Of a DNA stretch of 42,111 bases, positions 12,667-24,200 are shown piece after piece. The notes below the pieces were generated by a model that worked only from the letters and a program-made list of their open reading frames with translations, was not told the origin of the DNA and ran no database searches. How positions within the stretch are numbered: the first letter of the stretch is position 1; every line of letters starts with the position of its first letter. Made by a program: the position numbers and the translations under genes. Source of the stretch: Liolophura sinensis (Eukaryota > Mollusca > Polyplacophora > Chitonida > Chitonidae); contig NC_088305.1 of the NCBI RefSeq assembly GCF_032854445.1, positions 13,645,606 through 13,687,716 on the forward strand, in the 5' to 3' direction.

Positions 12667-13578
12667 GGTCAACACCGAGCTTTATGCCAATCTCTGGTGC
12701 CCTGACTACAATCCGTCTTCCATGGTCAACACCGAACTTTATACCAATCTCTGGTACCCTGACTTCAATCCATCTTCTGTGGTCAACACTAAGCTTTATT
12801 CCAATCTCTGGTACCCTGACTACAATCCGTCTTCCATGGTCAACACCAAGCTTTATACCAGTCTCTGGTACTCTGACTACAATCCGTCTTCCGTGGTCAA
12901 CACTGAGCTTTATACCAATCTTTGGTAACCTGACTACAATCCGTCTTCCATGGTCAACACTGAGTTTTATACCAATCTCTGGTAACATGACTACAATCCG
13001 TCTTCCGTGGTCAACACCGAGCTTTATACCAATCTCTGGTACCCTGACTTCAATCCATCTTCCGTGGTCAACAACGGGCTTTATACCAATCTCTGGTACC
13101 CTGACTACAATCTGTCTTCCGTGGTCAACACTGAGCTTTATACCAATCTCTGGTACCCTGACTTCAATCCGTCTTCCATGGTCAACACCGGGCTTTATAC
13201 CAATCTCTGGTACCATGACTACAATCCGTCTTCCATGGTCAACACTGAGCTGTATGCCAATCTCTGGTACCCTGACTACAATCCGTCTTCCGTGGTCAAC
13301 ACTGAGCTTTATACCAATCTCTGGTAACTTGACTACAATCCGTCCTCTGTGGTCAACACCAAGCTTTATGCTAATCTCTGGTACCCTGACTTCAATCCGT
13401 CTTCCATGATCAACACCGAGCTTTATACCAATCTCTGGTAACATGACTACAATCCGTCCTCCATGGTCAACACTTGAGCTTTATGCTAATCTCTGGTACC
13501 CTGACTACAATCCGTCTTCCGTGGTCAACACTGAGCTTTATACCAATCTCTGGTAACATGACTACAATCCGTCTTCCA
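12667..13578 (+). repeat. 57-bp minisatellite, about 16 copies
   Basis: The unit reads GGTCAACACCGAGCTTTATA, CCAATCTCTGGTACCCTGAC, TACAATCCGTCTTCCAT. The period is 57 bp with a single extra base near 13475. It is a multiple of three and free of stops on both strands in some frames, giving false open frames of 241 (+) and 263 (-) codons with 19-residue repeats. Nothing else, such as splice context or codon bias, suggests translation. Confidence 0.96.
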
Positions 13579-15520
13579 TGGTCAACACCTTATCACTCTC
13601 TGTTACCTTGACTTCTTTACAGTCACTCTTCCATAGTCAACACCTTATCACTGTCTGCTACCCTGACTTCTTTACAATCGCTCTTCCATGGTCAACACCT
13701 TATCACTGTCTGCTACCCTGACTTCTTTACAATCACTCTTCCATGGTCAACACCTTATCACTGTCTGCTACTCTGGCTACTTTATAATCGCTCTTCCATG
13801 GTCAACACCTTATCACTGTCTGCTACCCTGACTTCTTTACAATCACTCTTCCATGGTCAACACCTTATCACTGTCTGCTACCCTGACTTCTTTACAATCG
13901 CTCTTCCATGGTCAACACCTTATCACTGTCTGCTACCCTGACTTCTTTACAATCACTCTTCCATGGTCAACACCTTATCACTGTCTGCTACCCTGACTTC
14001 TTTACAATCACTCTTCCATGGTCAACACCTTATCACTGTCTGCTACCCTGGCTACTTTACAATCACCCTTCCATGGTCAACACCTTATCTCTGTCTGCTA
14101 CCCTGACTTCTTTACAATCACTCTTCCATGGTCAACACCTTATCACTGTCTGCTATTCTGGCTACTTTACAATCGCCCTTCCATGGTCAACACCTTATCT
14201 CTGTCTGCTACCCTGACTTCTTTACAATCACTCTTCCATGGTCAACACCTTATCACTGTCTGCTACTCTGGCTTCCTTACAATCACTCTTCCATGGTCAA
14301 CACCTTATCACTGTCTGCTACCCTGACTTCTTTACAATCGCTCTTCCATGGTCAACACCTTATCACTGTCTGCTACCCTGACTTCTTTACAATCGCCCTT
14401 CCATGGTCAACACCTTATCACTGTCTGCTACCCTGACTTCTTTACAATCGCTCTTCCATGGTCAACACCTTATCACTGTCTGCTACCCTGACTTCTTTAC
14501 AATCACTCTTCCATGGTCAACACCTTATCACTGTCTGCTACCCTGACTTCTTTACAATCACTCTTCCATGGTCAACACCTTATCACTGTCTGCTACCCTG
14601 GCTACTTTACAATCGCCCTTCCATGGTCAACACCTTATCTCTGTCTGCTACCCTGACTTCTTTACAATCACTCTTCCATGGTCAACACCTTATCACTGTC
14701 TGCTACCCTGACTTCTTTACAATCGCTCTTCCATGGTCAACACCTTATCACTGTCTGCTACCCTGACTTCTTTACAATCACTCTTCCATGGTCAACACCT
14801 TATCACTGTCTGCTACCCTGACTTCTTTACAATCACTCTTCCATGGTCAACACCTTATCACTGTCTGCTACTCTGGCTACTTTATAATCGCTCTTCCATG
14901 GTCAACACCTTATCACTGTCTGCTACCCTGACTTCTTTACAATCACTCTTCCATGGTCAACACCTTATCACTGTCTGCTACCCTGACTTCTTTACAATCG
15001 CCCTTCCATGGTCAACACCTTATCACTGTCTGCTACCCTGACTTCTTTACAATCGCTCTTCCATGGTCAACACCTTATCACTGTCTGCTACCCTGACTTC
15101 TTTACAATCACTCTTCCATGGTCAACACCTTATCACTGTCTGCTACCCTGACTTCTTTACAATCACTCTTCCATGGTCAACACCTTATCACTGTCTGCTA
15201 CCCTGGCTACTTTACAATCGCCCTTCCATGGTCAACACCTTATCTCTGTCTGCTACCCTGACTTCTTTACAATCACTCTTCCATGGTCAACACCTTATCA
15301 CTGTCTGCTACTCTGGCTTCCTTACAATCACTCTTCCATGGTCAACACCTTATCTCTGTCTGCTACCCTGGCTACTTTACAATCACTCTTCCATGGTCAA
15401 CACCTTATCACTGTCTACTACCCTGGCTACTTTACAATCGCCCTTCCATGGTCAACACCTTATCACTGTCTGCTACTCTGGCTTCCTTACAATCGCTCTT
15501 GGATGGTCACCACCTTATCA
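13579..15520 (+). repeat. 55-bp minisatellite, about 35 copies
   Basis: The unit reads CTCTTCCATGGTCAACACCT, TATCACTGTCTGCTACCCTG, ACTTCTTTACAATCG. It directly continues the 57-bp array to its left and shares CTTCCATGGTCAACACC and CCCTGACT with it. Marker variants show duplication of larger blocks: CTCTGGCTACTTTATAATCG occurs at 13771 and again at 14871, exactly 20 units apart. The last copies (15480-15520) are degenerate. Overlapping open frames of about 102 codons are artefacts of the period. Confidence 0.97.
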
Positions 15521-16127
15521 CATTGTTGGGGAAGGGTTAGGAGCTGATAAGCTGGACACTAATGGCACTTCCTATCTCTTCACAGGGCCAGTCCTAATTG
15601 CAGACTGGCTGGATCACACCCTGGGGAGTCCTTACACAATCTAACACACTGACAGCTCCTTGATGAAGCTCACTATAGGCAGTGGATGGAGTGTTTGATT
15701 ACCAGAAGACCTGGGGCCTGTAGTGTTTCACAATGCCCATACCACCTTGACTACATCTCGGGTATTAAACTGTGCACCATGATAGTTGACCTATACCCAG
15801 TAGTCATACTGAGCGCCAGAGTTGCCAACATGTACATGTAGGGACTTCACATGTAGGGACTTTGCGAGGACTTCACATGTACACCTTTAAACATCATTTT
15901 TCATGTATAATCACCATAGATATGATGAAGTCATACATGTACATCATGAGTTTAACTAATAGTGCGTAAGTGTGAAGTGATTTGTACATCACTCATGGTA
16001 AAGTACATGTATGATGTGCCAAAGGGCAAAGGTTTATATCAGCTACACGCTGCATGCTTTTTTTTCTCCACTGTAAAATTGACTGCTATCATATAAATGA
16101 AATTTTTTTTTAAAATATATACATGTA

Positions 16128-16358
16128 CTGTAATTCTTCAACCTTTTCGCATGTTTGCAAGGTGTTTTATTCAAGTATATTCAGGAGATATTTATTCTGT
16201 GTAACCTGATAAAATTTTGCTTTTTACGAAGCCCTGAAAACTGGATAATCCAACCAATGTACATGTAATTTTGTCTCCAAAACCTGATTATAAATATGCA
16301 TAAATTGCACTTAAAGTTGCTCTTTCATATGCAAAAATGTAGAGGAAGTAGGGTACCC
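16128..16358 (+). repeat. Dispersed repeat D, copy 3
   Basis: It runs from CTGTAATTCTTCAACCTTTT through ATCCAACCAATGTACATG and TTTTGTCTCCAAAACCTGAT to GAGGAAGTAGGGTACC. This is the cleanest full copy. Confidence 0.87.
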
Positions 16359-17280
16359 TTAAACAACAATCAAATATGCATGAATTAAATTTGTAACAAA
16401 TTCACACAGACAGGGCTGTGGAACCTGATGAGTGGGGTGGGGGAGGGAGGTCAATTTTGGTAGGCAAACCCCTGATTATTTGACAGTTATTTAACGCCAC
16501 ATGTATTAAAGTGTTTGCTGTATGTATACTCTTACCAGCCAAATACAGTATGATCAGTGGCTGTACGTAGCCACAGTTTCAGATCCATGTAACACCAGAT
16601 ATTTATTTCTAAAAGCTGCAAATGGACAATCAATAAAGCCTTCATTATGAACTGTGGAAATTAAGTCCACTTTCTATCCTAGGTGTAATTGCCAGTCACT
16701 GTAGTGTTGTAATTAAGAATGGACTGTAGGTTTTCACCTTTTTTCTTTGCCAGGTGTGTCTGATTGTATAAGTTTGCCTCAGACTTAATTTGACATATGT
16801 GATGGATTATCATATGGATTTTTCGGCTTTTAATGCCGTCGTCCGTCGTGGAGTAGTTGCAGGTGATAAAGAGCTCTGACGTCATGTACATATTGAACAT
16901 AATTCAATCCGCAAACTGCGCTAATGCCCATAAATTACTAGGCGCTGATTACGCAGACACATCCCTGTACATGGTACCATAAGGTGCCCAGCATGGGCGT
17001 CATGGATGTAAGCTGGGAGTCTTGTGAAATAAATGTCGTATATACCGTATGTATATTTGCCACGCTGAGTATTACTGTATGTGTTAAATGCCTGTGGCGT
17101 GAACCACTGTAGGTGGTACCTGTCCATATACAAGGACATGGATGTCGGCATGACATTCTGGCAATATAGTTTTTGTTGATGTGGCTCTTTATAAGACATA
17201 CATGTAATATACATGTAACTATCTGTGTGTATTTATACATTAATACAAGCTACTCCTCTCATGGTCTCTTGGTCGTGATT

Positions 17281-17420
17281 TGTGGGAAGGTCTGACGGCA
17301 ACCTGCGGATAGTCGTGGGTTTCCCCAACTACCCCAGTTTCCTCCCATCGTAATGCTGGCCGCTGTTGCATAAGTGAAGTATTCTTGAGTATGGCGTAAA
17401 ACACCAATCAAATAAACAAA
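17281..17420 (+). mobile_element. SINE family A, 5'-truncated
   Basis: Middle and 3' domains only: GTGGGAAGGTCTGACGGCAA to AACACCAATCAAATAAACAA. Part of the GGGCTCTGCC segment is lost. Confidence 0.87.
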
Positions 17421-18073
17421 CATGGAACCTAGTACCCCATTAAACGTGTAGGCATGTACATGCATTGACAGTGTACATGTATGCTTCGTGAACATATAAT
17501 AATTTACATGTAATCTGCAGACAATGTAGACTTTTGGTGAGGTGTCGTATGATATATCTTGTGTCCGTGTATACATGTATGAGTGAGGCAGCATGACATC
17601 TAAACGAACAAACTTATATATATATATTTATACGTACATGTATATCCACATGATATGACAGCATTTATGCCTGTGTATTTTCATGTGGACATGGTGTAAA
17701 CTTAATTAGCTCCATTAAATCATTCAGGCTTTCAGTCATTTCTGTGCCAAATGTAAAATTCTACCATTCACTGAAGACTCAAGTATAAGTATTTGGTGAA
17801 GTGATGCCTGGAATATCCACTGTCTGCCCGGCATCATTAAAAACTGATGACCGCTTCTCTCTTGTGTGTTACCGGCTTTATTTCCTATTTGTATAATTTC
17901 TTACATACCTTTATCTTTGGGAGCTAGTGTTAAACGTTGTTTTGGAAATGGATCTTGCGATTATCGACTTGGAACGCCCTTTACGGACTACGAATGGTAT
18001 ATGAATGTCGGACATGACGCTTATATATATTAGGAAGCAAACCCTTACTCATTTTCTCTGTTATATTTAACAG

Positions 18074-18216
18074 GCCCAGTGACAGGACAGGCGAGGATTT
18101 GGACATAATATACTCCCGACTCAAGGACATCAAAGCTTTTGAAAAGTTCCACCCGCTACTTTTACAGCAGATATGTTACTATGGTTATTATGAAGACTTG
18201 GAGAAAGGAGTCACCT
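18074..18216 (+). CDS. RAPGEF4: EPAC exon a: start of cyclic-nucleotide-binding domain A
   Basis: The exon follows a TTTAACAG acceptor and ends at a CCT|GTGAGT donor (143 nt). It supplies one base to a split codon, then 47 codons, then the first base of a Leu codon finished in the next exon. It reads [20 protein letters not shown], then [20 protein letters not shown], then DLEKGVT. This is the helical lead-in of the first CNB domain of EPAC2; AFEKFHP and YYE-LEKG are hallmark strings of the family. The missing upstream codon fits the conserved arginine before the proline. No upstream coding exon was found in the preceding 18 kb. The identification rests on recognised family sequence, not on a search. 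Confidence 0.93.
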
Positions 18217-21200
18217 GTGAGTTCTCTTTCAATCCTTGTTGAGCACTTGAATACCTGTATATGTACACCACGCAAAGGCCCTGTCCATAATGTTTGCATT
18301 TTGCATGATCTTTTGATTTTTCAAGTAATGATATACATGTAAGTCAATAAATCAGCATAATCCAAGAAAATGTATTGTAAAGAAATATCTATGTACATGT
18401 AATTTTGATTGGTTTCTTATCGAAAAGACTTGCGGTGTGAAAAGTATTGTTTCGAGACCAGTATGTGTGTCTGGAAGTGCATTTTACAGGCCAAATTGCA
18501 GGTGATGTACAGTACATTCCTTCAGATTGTTGGAAAATTTGATGATCGACAATGTTACATATATACATGTAAAATCTGTACTTTAGTTAATTGTATTAAA
18601 TACTACTTGTACATTGTGTATTTGGTATGTGTCCTAATTTTGTTTATGCAGTCACTGTGAGTTCAAGTCCAGCTCATGCTGGCTTCCTTTCCGGCCGTAC
18701 GTGGGAGGTCTGTCCTCCCACCATAATGCTGGCCGCCATCGTATAAGTGAAATATTCTTGAGCATGGTGTAAAACACCAATCAAATGAAATAAATAAATA
18801 AAATGATATTATTTAATTATGCTGTATAAAACTGTACACTGTACATGTAGGGCATCTAGACAAGGCTGGTATATTTTACAAAAGGTATAATGGGCTGTGT
18901 AAAAAAACAGCCAAAATTCAATTGATTTTTTGCCAAAAATCTTGTGTATAGGCTCTTTTTGTAAAGACTTTAAATGACGTGTACATGTAGTAAATGACAC
19001 AAGAACGTGCCTTGACATTTCCAAATGGTAAATACCTGTCTCAGGTGGCTGGATCTGCCATGGCTAGAAGTATTAACTGATAAGGCAAATGTACCTCTGG
19101 CCTTTTGACTATCAAAAATGTCAGGAGATTCAATAAATTGTGTTCGCAGAAACAATCTATGGTGCCACTTCATCAGTTTGAAAAGAAATTTAATTTAACT
19201 GTGCTTCCACGTTTGTGTCGAACGTGAGGATACCTGCATGTACTTAGATGTTGACGGCTCTGTATTTCTTTGGGATCTTTTATTGCTAGTATAAAACAAA
19301 TGTAACTCCGACAGCATTTAATCAGGTTCCTTTGGACATCTTAATGGATGATACGTGATTTGGTTGCCCTATAAAACTGCCTACAGGTGAAGATTGTGTA
19401 AATGATTGATGTTGTGCATGGGTATGATCATAACAATAAGAGCTAGAAGGGAAACTACTAATAAAGGCCAGTCCGCTCTCAGCTGAGGCTCGATCCATCT
19501 ACAGGCTACCAGCAGTAAACAAGATCTCGCACTACACTGAATTAACCCCACAGCCCCCTGCTCATCCTCACCCCCCCAAAGCCATTGTGTAGACTGTAAT
19601 CCAATAGTGGAGTTGTCATGGATACTAGATATGTTTTTCTTGTCTTTGACATGCTTCGTCAGTCAACATGAAATTGGATAAAAGACATAGAATGTTCAAC
19701 TTGAAGACCTGAATTCAAACTGATGGCCACTTTACCAGGAATCTCTAAACCACTCTAACATGTAACATAAACGTAAATGTACCACAGGTCTTTTGCTCAG
19801 AAAGCATAGGGCTTGGTAAGGTTCCCAGATATGTATAAAAATCTGCAGTATAGGTCAGTTGGCGACTTGTCAAGAGGTTGGAATGTTTTGCTTTGATAAT
19901 CTTAAGAGTGATATATTCGTTTCCCATGGAAAAATAGTTATACGTATTAATTTATGAAAAGCTGCTCCGGTGTCAAGACCTGTACCTGTATGTCTTAAAA
20001 ATGATAAGAACAGAAATAGTCTGGACTCTTTCTTAAACTGTAAAAACAAAGTTGCATTGTCTTAAGACCTCTGTTGTTATTTAGGAATGATAATACAGAA
20101 CCAAAAGTATTCTGTCGTTCCCAATTTTGCCTCGTGTGAGGTCATGCTGTCACTGATGCAGAGCCATAAATGATATAAATCCATCGTAAAATGTTTTTCA
20201 GCTGTGGTTTAGCTCTGCACCATAGGGTATCTTTCATATCATTTTAATATTTGCACCTGGATTCTCTTGGCACTGAAGTAGCGCTTTAAATATATAGAAT
20301 GTAGTGATTTTCTGCGGTGCGGCATTGTCCTTTTTCAGCATATATTTTACTACAAAAACTGTACAATACTGTACATGTACTTTCATTTTGTTTTTGAAAC
20401 AATACTGGAATACTGAAGCATTTTACTATAATGTTTGTGCAGTTCAGTAGAACATTGACAAGGCTTTGTTTGGTTTAAAGTTGAGTAAAGACTGACTGTT
20501 TGCAGTGAACAGGTAGAAAAGGCTTCTCAGTATGTATATCGCCTTATAGAAGTGCTTTCTCTCTGTAAAATTTCATATGAAAGGCTTCAACAACAGTTAC
20601 ATATGCACTAGTTGAAGATCGCAAACCCAGAGCCAAAGGACTATAGTGTATAGTTTGTTTCAAGCTGATAGAAGTTAATTTTGCTCTCACCTCTTGAATC
20701 CAACTCAACCCTTGAATCCAACTCAACCCTCTCTTTAGGGTTTGTACAGGGCCTTGAAAACCTTGAAAAGCCTGGCAATTAATCTTAAACTTTTCCATTC
20801 CTTGAAAAGCTTTGAAATTGAGGACCCACTTGTCATATGTACTGTGCACAATGGTGATCGGATTTTCTGGTGGAGGAATTTGTTTGCCAGCATTTTTTAA
20901 CTTGACCGGCTTCGATAACACAGTTGGTAGAGCGCCACTTTGGGAGTGGTAGATACAGGGTCAATCCTGGGTCGAATGAGCCCTAAGACCTTCAAAGCGG
21001 AAGTTGTAACTTCCGCTCTTGGCGTTCCGCATTAAGGGGATACTGCAATGACTGGTTGACCCATATCAGTATGATGGCTCTGGCGGAGCGGCTGACTTGC
21101 CTTCAGTATGGTGTTTCAGTGAAGCAGCACTAGATAAAAGAGCGGTGGAAATCCGTCCTGCTACATGGAGGCACATTACATACGCTCTAAGGATTCCTTC

Positions 21201-24200
21201 GTCGTCATATGACTGAAAAATTGTTAAGTACGATGTTAAACCCCAAGCACTCACTCACTCTTTGAACTTGCACTACTGTGTTAGTGAGAAATTTCAAATA
21301 TAAATAAGATTACTTTACATTGCTCAAAGCTTAATTATTTGAACTGTGTGAATCAACAGCGATCCAAATTGTAAATTTTGGTGGTGGAAGCCTGGAAATT
21401 TGAAATGATTAACCTGTGGAAGTCTTGTTTTAAGTTACAGTTGAAGTCAGGAGGTTTGTTTTGTTACCTGGTAGAATAACCATGAGCTTTGCACTAAGTC
21501 AAATGAAATTAATGGCCAATCTGATCATAACAACATCTTTAATAATGCAATTCAGACATTTGAATGGATTCTTTTTCAGGGGTCTAATAAAATAAATGGA
21601 AGTTTTTGCAAAAATGGTTTGTAGTGATCAGTGAAATTCAAGTGTTTTGTTTGGCCTTTAGAAAGGCCTTCAGATCTCGTGTGGGTGGACATTTAGGGTA
21701 GACTGTTTACATTGCACGGATAAAAGTCATTAGGGTATAACTGATTGTTCACCTGCTTCGCATGCAGTACTGTGCCTGCCAGTTGGAAGGAAGACAGACG
21801 ATATGAGCCAAAGCTTGTTATCAATCTCCGTCACCGTTGAGCCGCCTGAAGAAATGACCTATGACATTTTCACGCAACCCAGTGTTGTAATATTACTTCA
21901 TAATTCTGAATAGATGGGATAGCAGGTGTAAGATGGCTCAGAAATTAATAGGTTTACGGAGATGGTGTTTTAAGTTGGGTAGATGGAGTAGTCTCGTGGG
22001 GAATGAGGGGCAGGCAGTCAGGACCAGCTCCTCAATACTAATAGCCATTAGAGGCATTAATATTACATGGTAGGAGATATAACATCAAATACTGTATGGT
22101 AATGCAGCCATTAGCATAAGCTGTATTAAAGCTGCCGGGAACTTTGCCTGGACTGTATCAACATTTTATAGGAGTGGTGTAACACATGCTGTGCAGGTAT
22201 GTATCACTAATATTGTCCACTGCATTTGTTTATTTAGTTGTTTATTTGTTTATTTGCTTGATGGTACATGCACATGCTGCACCCAAGAAGTTTTCACTCA
22301 CAGTGTATATGATAGTGATATAATTTATTTATTTATTTGATTGGTGTTTTAAGCCGTACTCAAGAATATTTCACTTATACAGCAGCCGCCATCAATATGG
22401 TGGGAGGAAAGCGGGCAGAGCCCGGGGGAAACCCACGACCATCCACAGGTTGCTGGAATACCTTCCCACGTATGACCGGAGGGGTGATGGTGATATAAAG
22501 GGTTATGGGTGGAAAGTGCCCAGAGTAGACCACCAGCCTTTATCTCCAGGTAACTGACGAACCATGTGACTTACATGTACATGTAAAAGCCACATTTGCT
22601 ACTTTGATATAATTTTGAACAAGCGACCCCATTGGTCTTAGGGGCCTTAAGTAGTCACAGTGGGCCAGCGTTTTAATGACTTGCATCCCATCTAGAGGGT
22701 ATTGAATTATGTACTCTATGTCTACATGTTCAAAATACATATATTCTGTTAAGAGAGATTAGAATTTTCAGCTCATCAGCTTATTTCAGCTGATTTTATT
22801 TAATTAAATCAGGATTTTCAAGTATATGTGTCTAATTATTGACCAAAATGGCCAAAACTAGGGGTTGGTTAATTTATAGTATAAATTTCAGCCGATTTTG
22901 GTTTTAAAGATTCTCTTCCCTGTATTACTCAGCTGATCCATGTGTCAGTGACTTAAGGAAATATATGCATCTATCTATTGTGTATTGAATATGTATACTG
23001 TACAGTGTTATATGATATACATGTATCTGGAGAACTGACTGATTGACTGTTTCAGTGATTGACCATGTGTGAATAATACCTGAGCCTTTGTACCTGTATT
23101 TTTATCCATGCATAGAATTTTTATATGTTCCTTTTTTTTTATTCTTTGTTGTATAAAAACAAAACAAATGGGTTTTTTTTAAATAAGCACAATCTTTAAG
23201 ACATGATTGGTCAAACTTTCAGAAGTCTTGTGTTCAGACATGTATTTATACTGGCAGATTAGTGGTCTTCAACAGGTATACCACTGTAATTTTTACGCCT
23301 TTTTTTTAGCATGTTAGCACGGTGTTTATTCAAGCATGTTCTGAATGCATTTTTCTATGTAGACTGATGCAATTACACTTTTTGTAAAGCCCTGAAATTG
23401 GCTAATCCAAACAAAAATGTAGTTTTGTCTTCAAAATCTAATTTAAAATGTGCATAAATTGCATTGAAAGTTGCTCTTTTATACGCGAAATTAAAGGTTG
23501 ACGAAACAGAGCACATGTATATATAAGATGTTAGTTTACATGTAAATGGCCCCATGAGGCGCCCAAATCAATGTGAACACTGGGAGCTGGTGTCCAAGGT
23601 ATCCAGAAATGCCATGTCCCATGTCCGGATTAATCCATCGATCCACTCTAGTGTGCCGTATGGTTGGATGTGCGGCCACTGGGCCAAGTGCCATTTCCCG
23701 TAACTCTCCCGGTATCATTTTACATGCTGTTTTTGGAGTATAGCATGTATATATAGATTGTGAATAAAACTGAGACAGTTGTGGAATTTCAAATCCAGCT
23801 GGGAAAGCTGGAAAGTCCAGATTTTTATGGTCGTGGAATGTTTTTTTCGTGGCTGTAGCTACATGTCCACTGTGGAAAAGTACAAATTTTTCTGATGTGT
23901 TAATATGTATATATAACATGTTACGTTGTGTACAAATTAAAATGGTTGAAATAGCAATTCATCATCAGTGTTAAATGTATGTTATCCTGAATGACCACAG
24001 AAGTCAGCGACAAAAGAGCTTTTTTGGAGACAAGTAAATGTCATGAGCTATTTAACTTCTGGTGCTAAAATTTACATTTTCCCATAGGTTGAATACCTCT
24101 CTAAGCAGATTTCTAAAGACAATATAACTCTCAGAATCTGGAAAAATGAAGAACTTTTAAATTTTAGGTCATATAGGGTACATGTGCGTTGAGTAGTGTC

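Larger units (their letters stand above)
1..18073 (+). other. Upstream intron or 5' flank without a recognisable exon
   Basis: At least its right end is intron, because the exon at 18074 starts inside a codon after a good acceptor. The contents are the SINEs, repeat D copies and three minisatellites listed separately. No conserved protein, promoter or RNA gene was recognised in the remaining AT-rich stretches (1-399, 784-2448, 2703-3149, 3447-4769, 5981-6462, 6760-8230, 8470-9116, 10416-11393, 12451-12666, 15521-16127, 16359-17280, 17421-18073). A box-B-like string on the minus strand near 3520-3560 (complement of GGGATTTGAACTCAGATCTC) may be an old tRNA-derived repeat. Confidence 0.7.

Noticed and set aside
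12653-13444. 263-codon minus-strand and 241-codon plus-strand open frames with 19-residue repeats
   Set aside because: A 57-bp unit (multiple of three) without stops stays open on both strands. The simultaneous openness on both strands argues for array artefact rather than a structural protein.
13908-15644. Series of ~102-codon open frames on the + strand
   Set aside because: The 55-bp period shifts frame every unit, producing the same 55-residue pattern again and again. The non-repeat tail after 15520 matches nothing recognised.
15540-15650. Possible N-terminal EPAC exon after the 55-bp array (reads ADWLDHTLG)
   Set aside because: It superficially resembles the Trp-x-x-x-Leu-Asp of EPAC2 N-termini, but there is no Lys-Arg end, no donor in the needed phase, and it continues from the array frame.
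23536-23919. 127-codon minus-strand open frame
   Set aside because: No family is recognised, it lies within an EPAC intron next to repeat D, and the sequence has no conserved motif I can name. Kept only as a remote possibility of a retroelement scrap.
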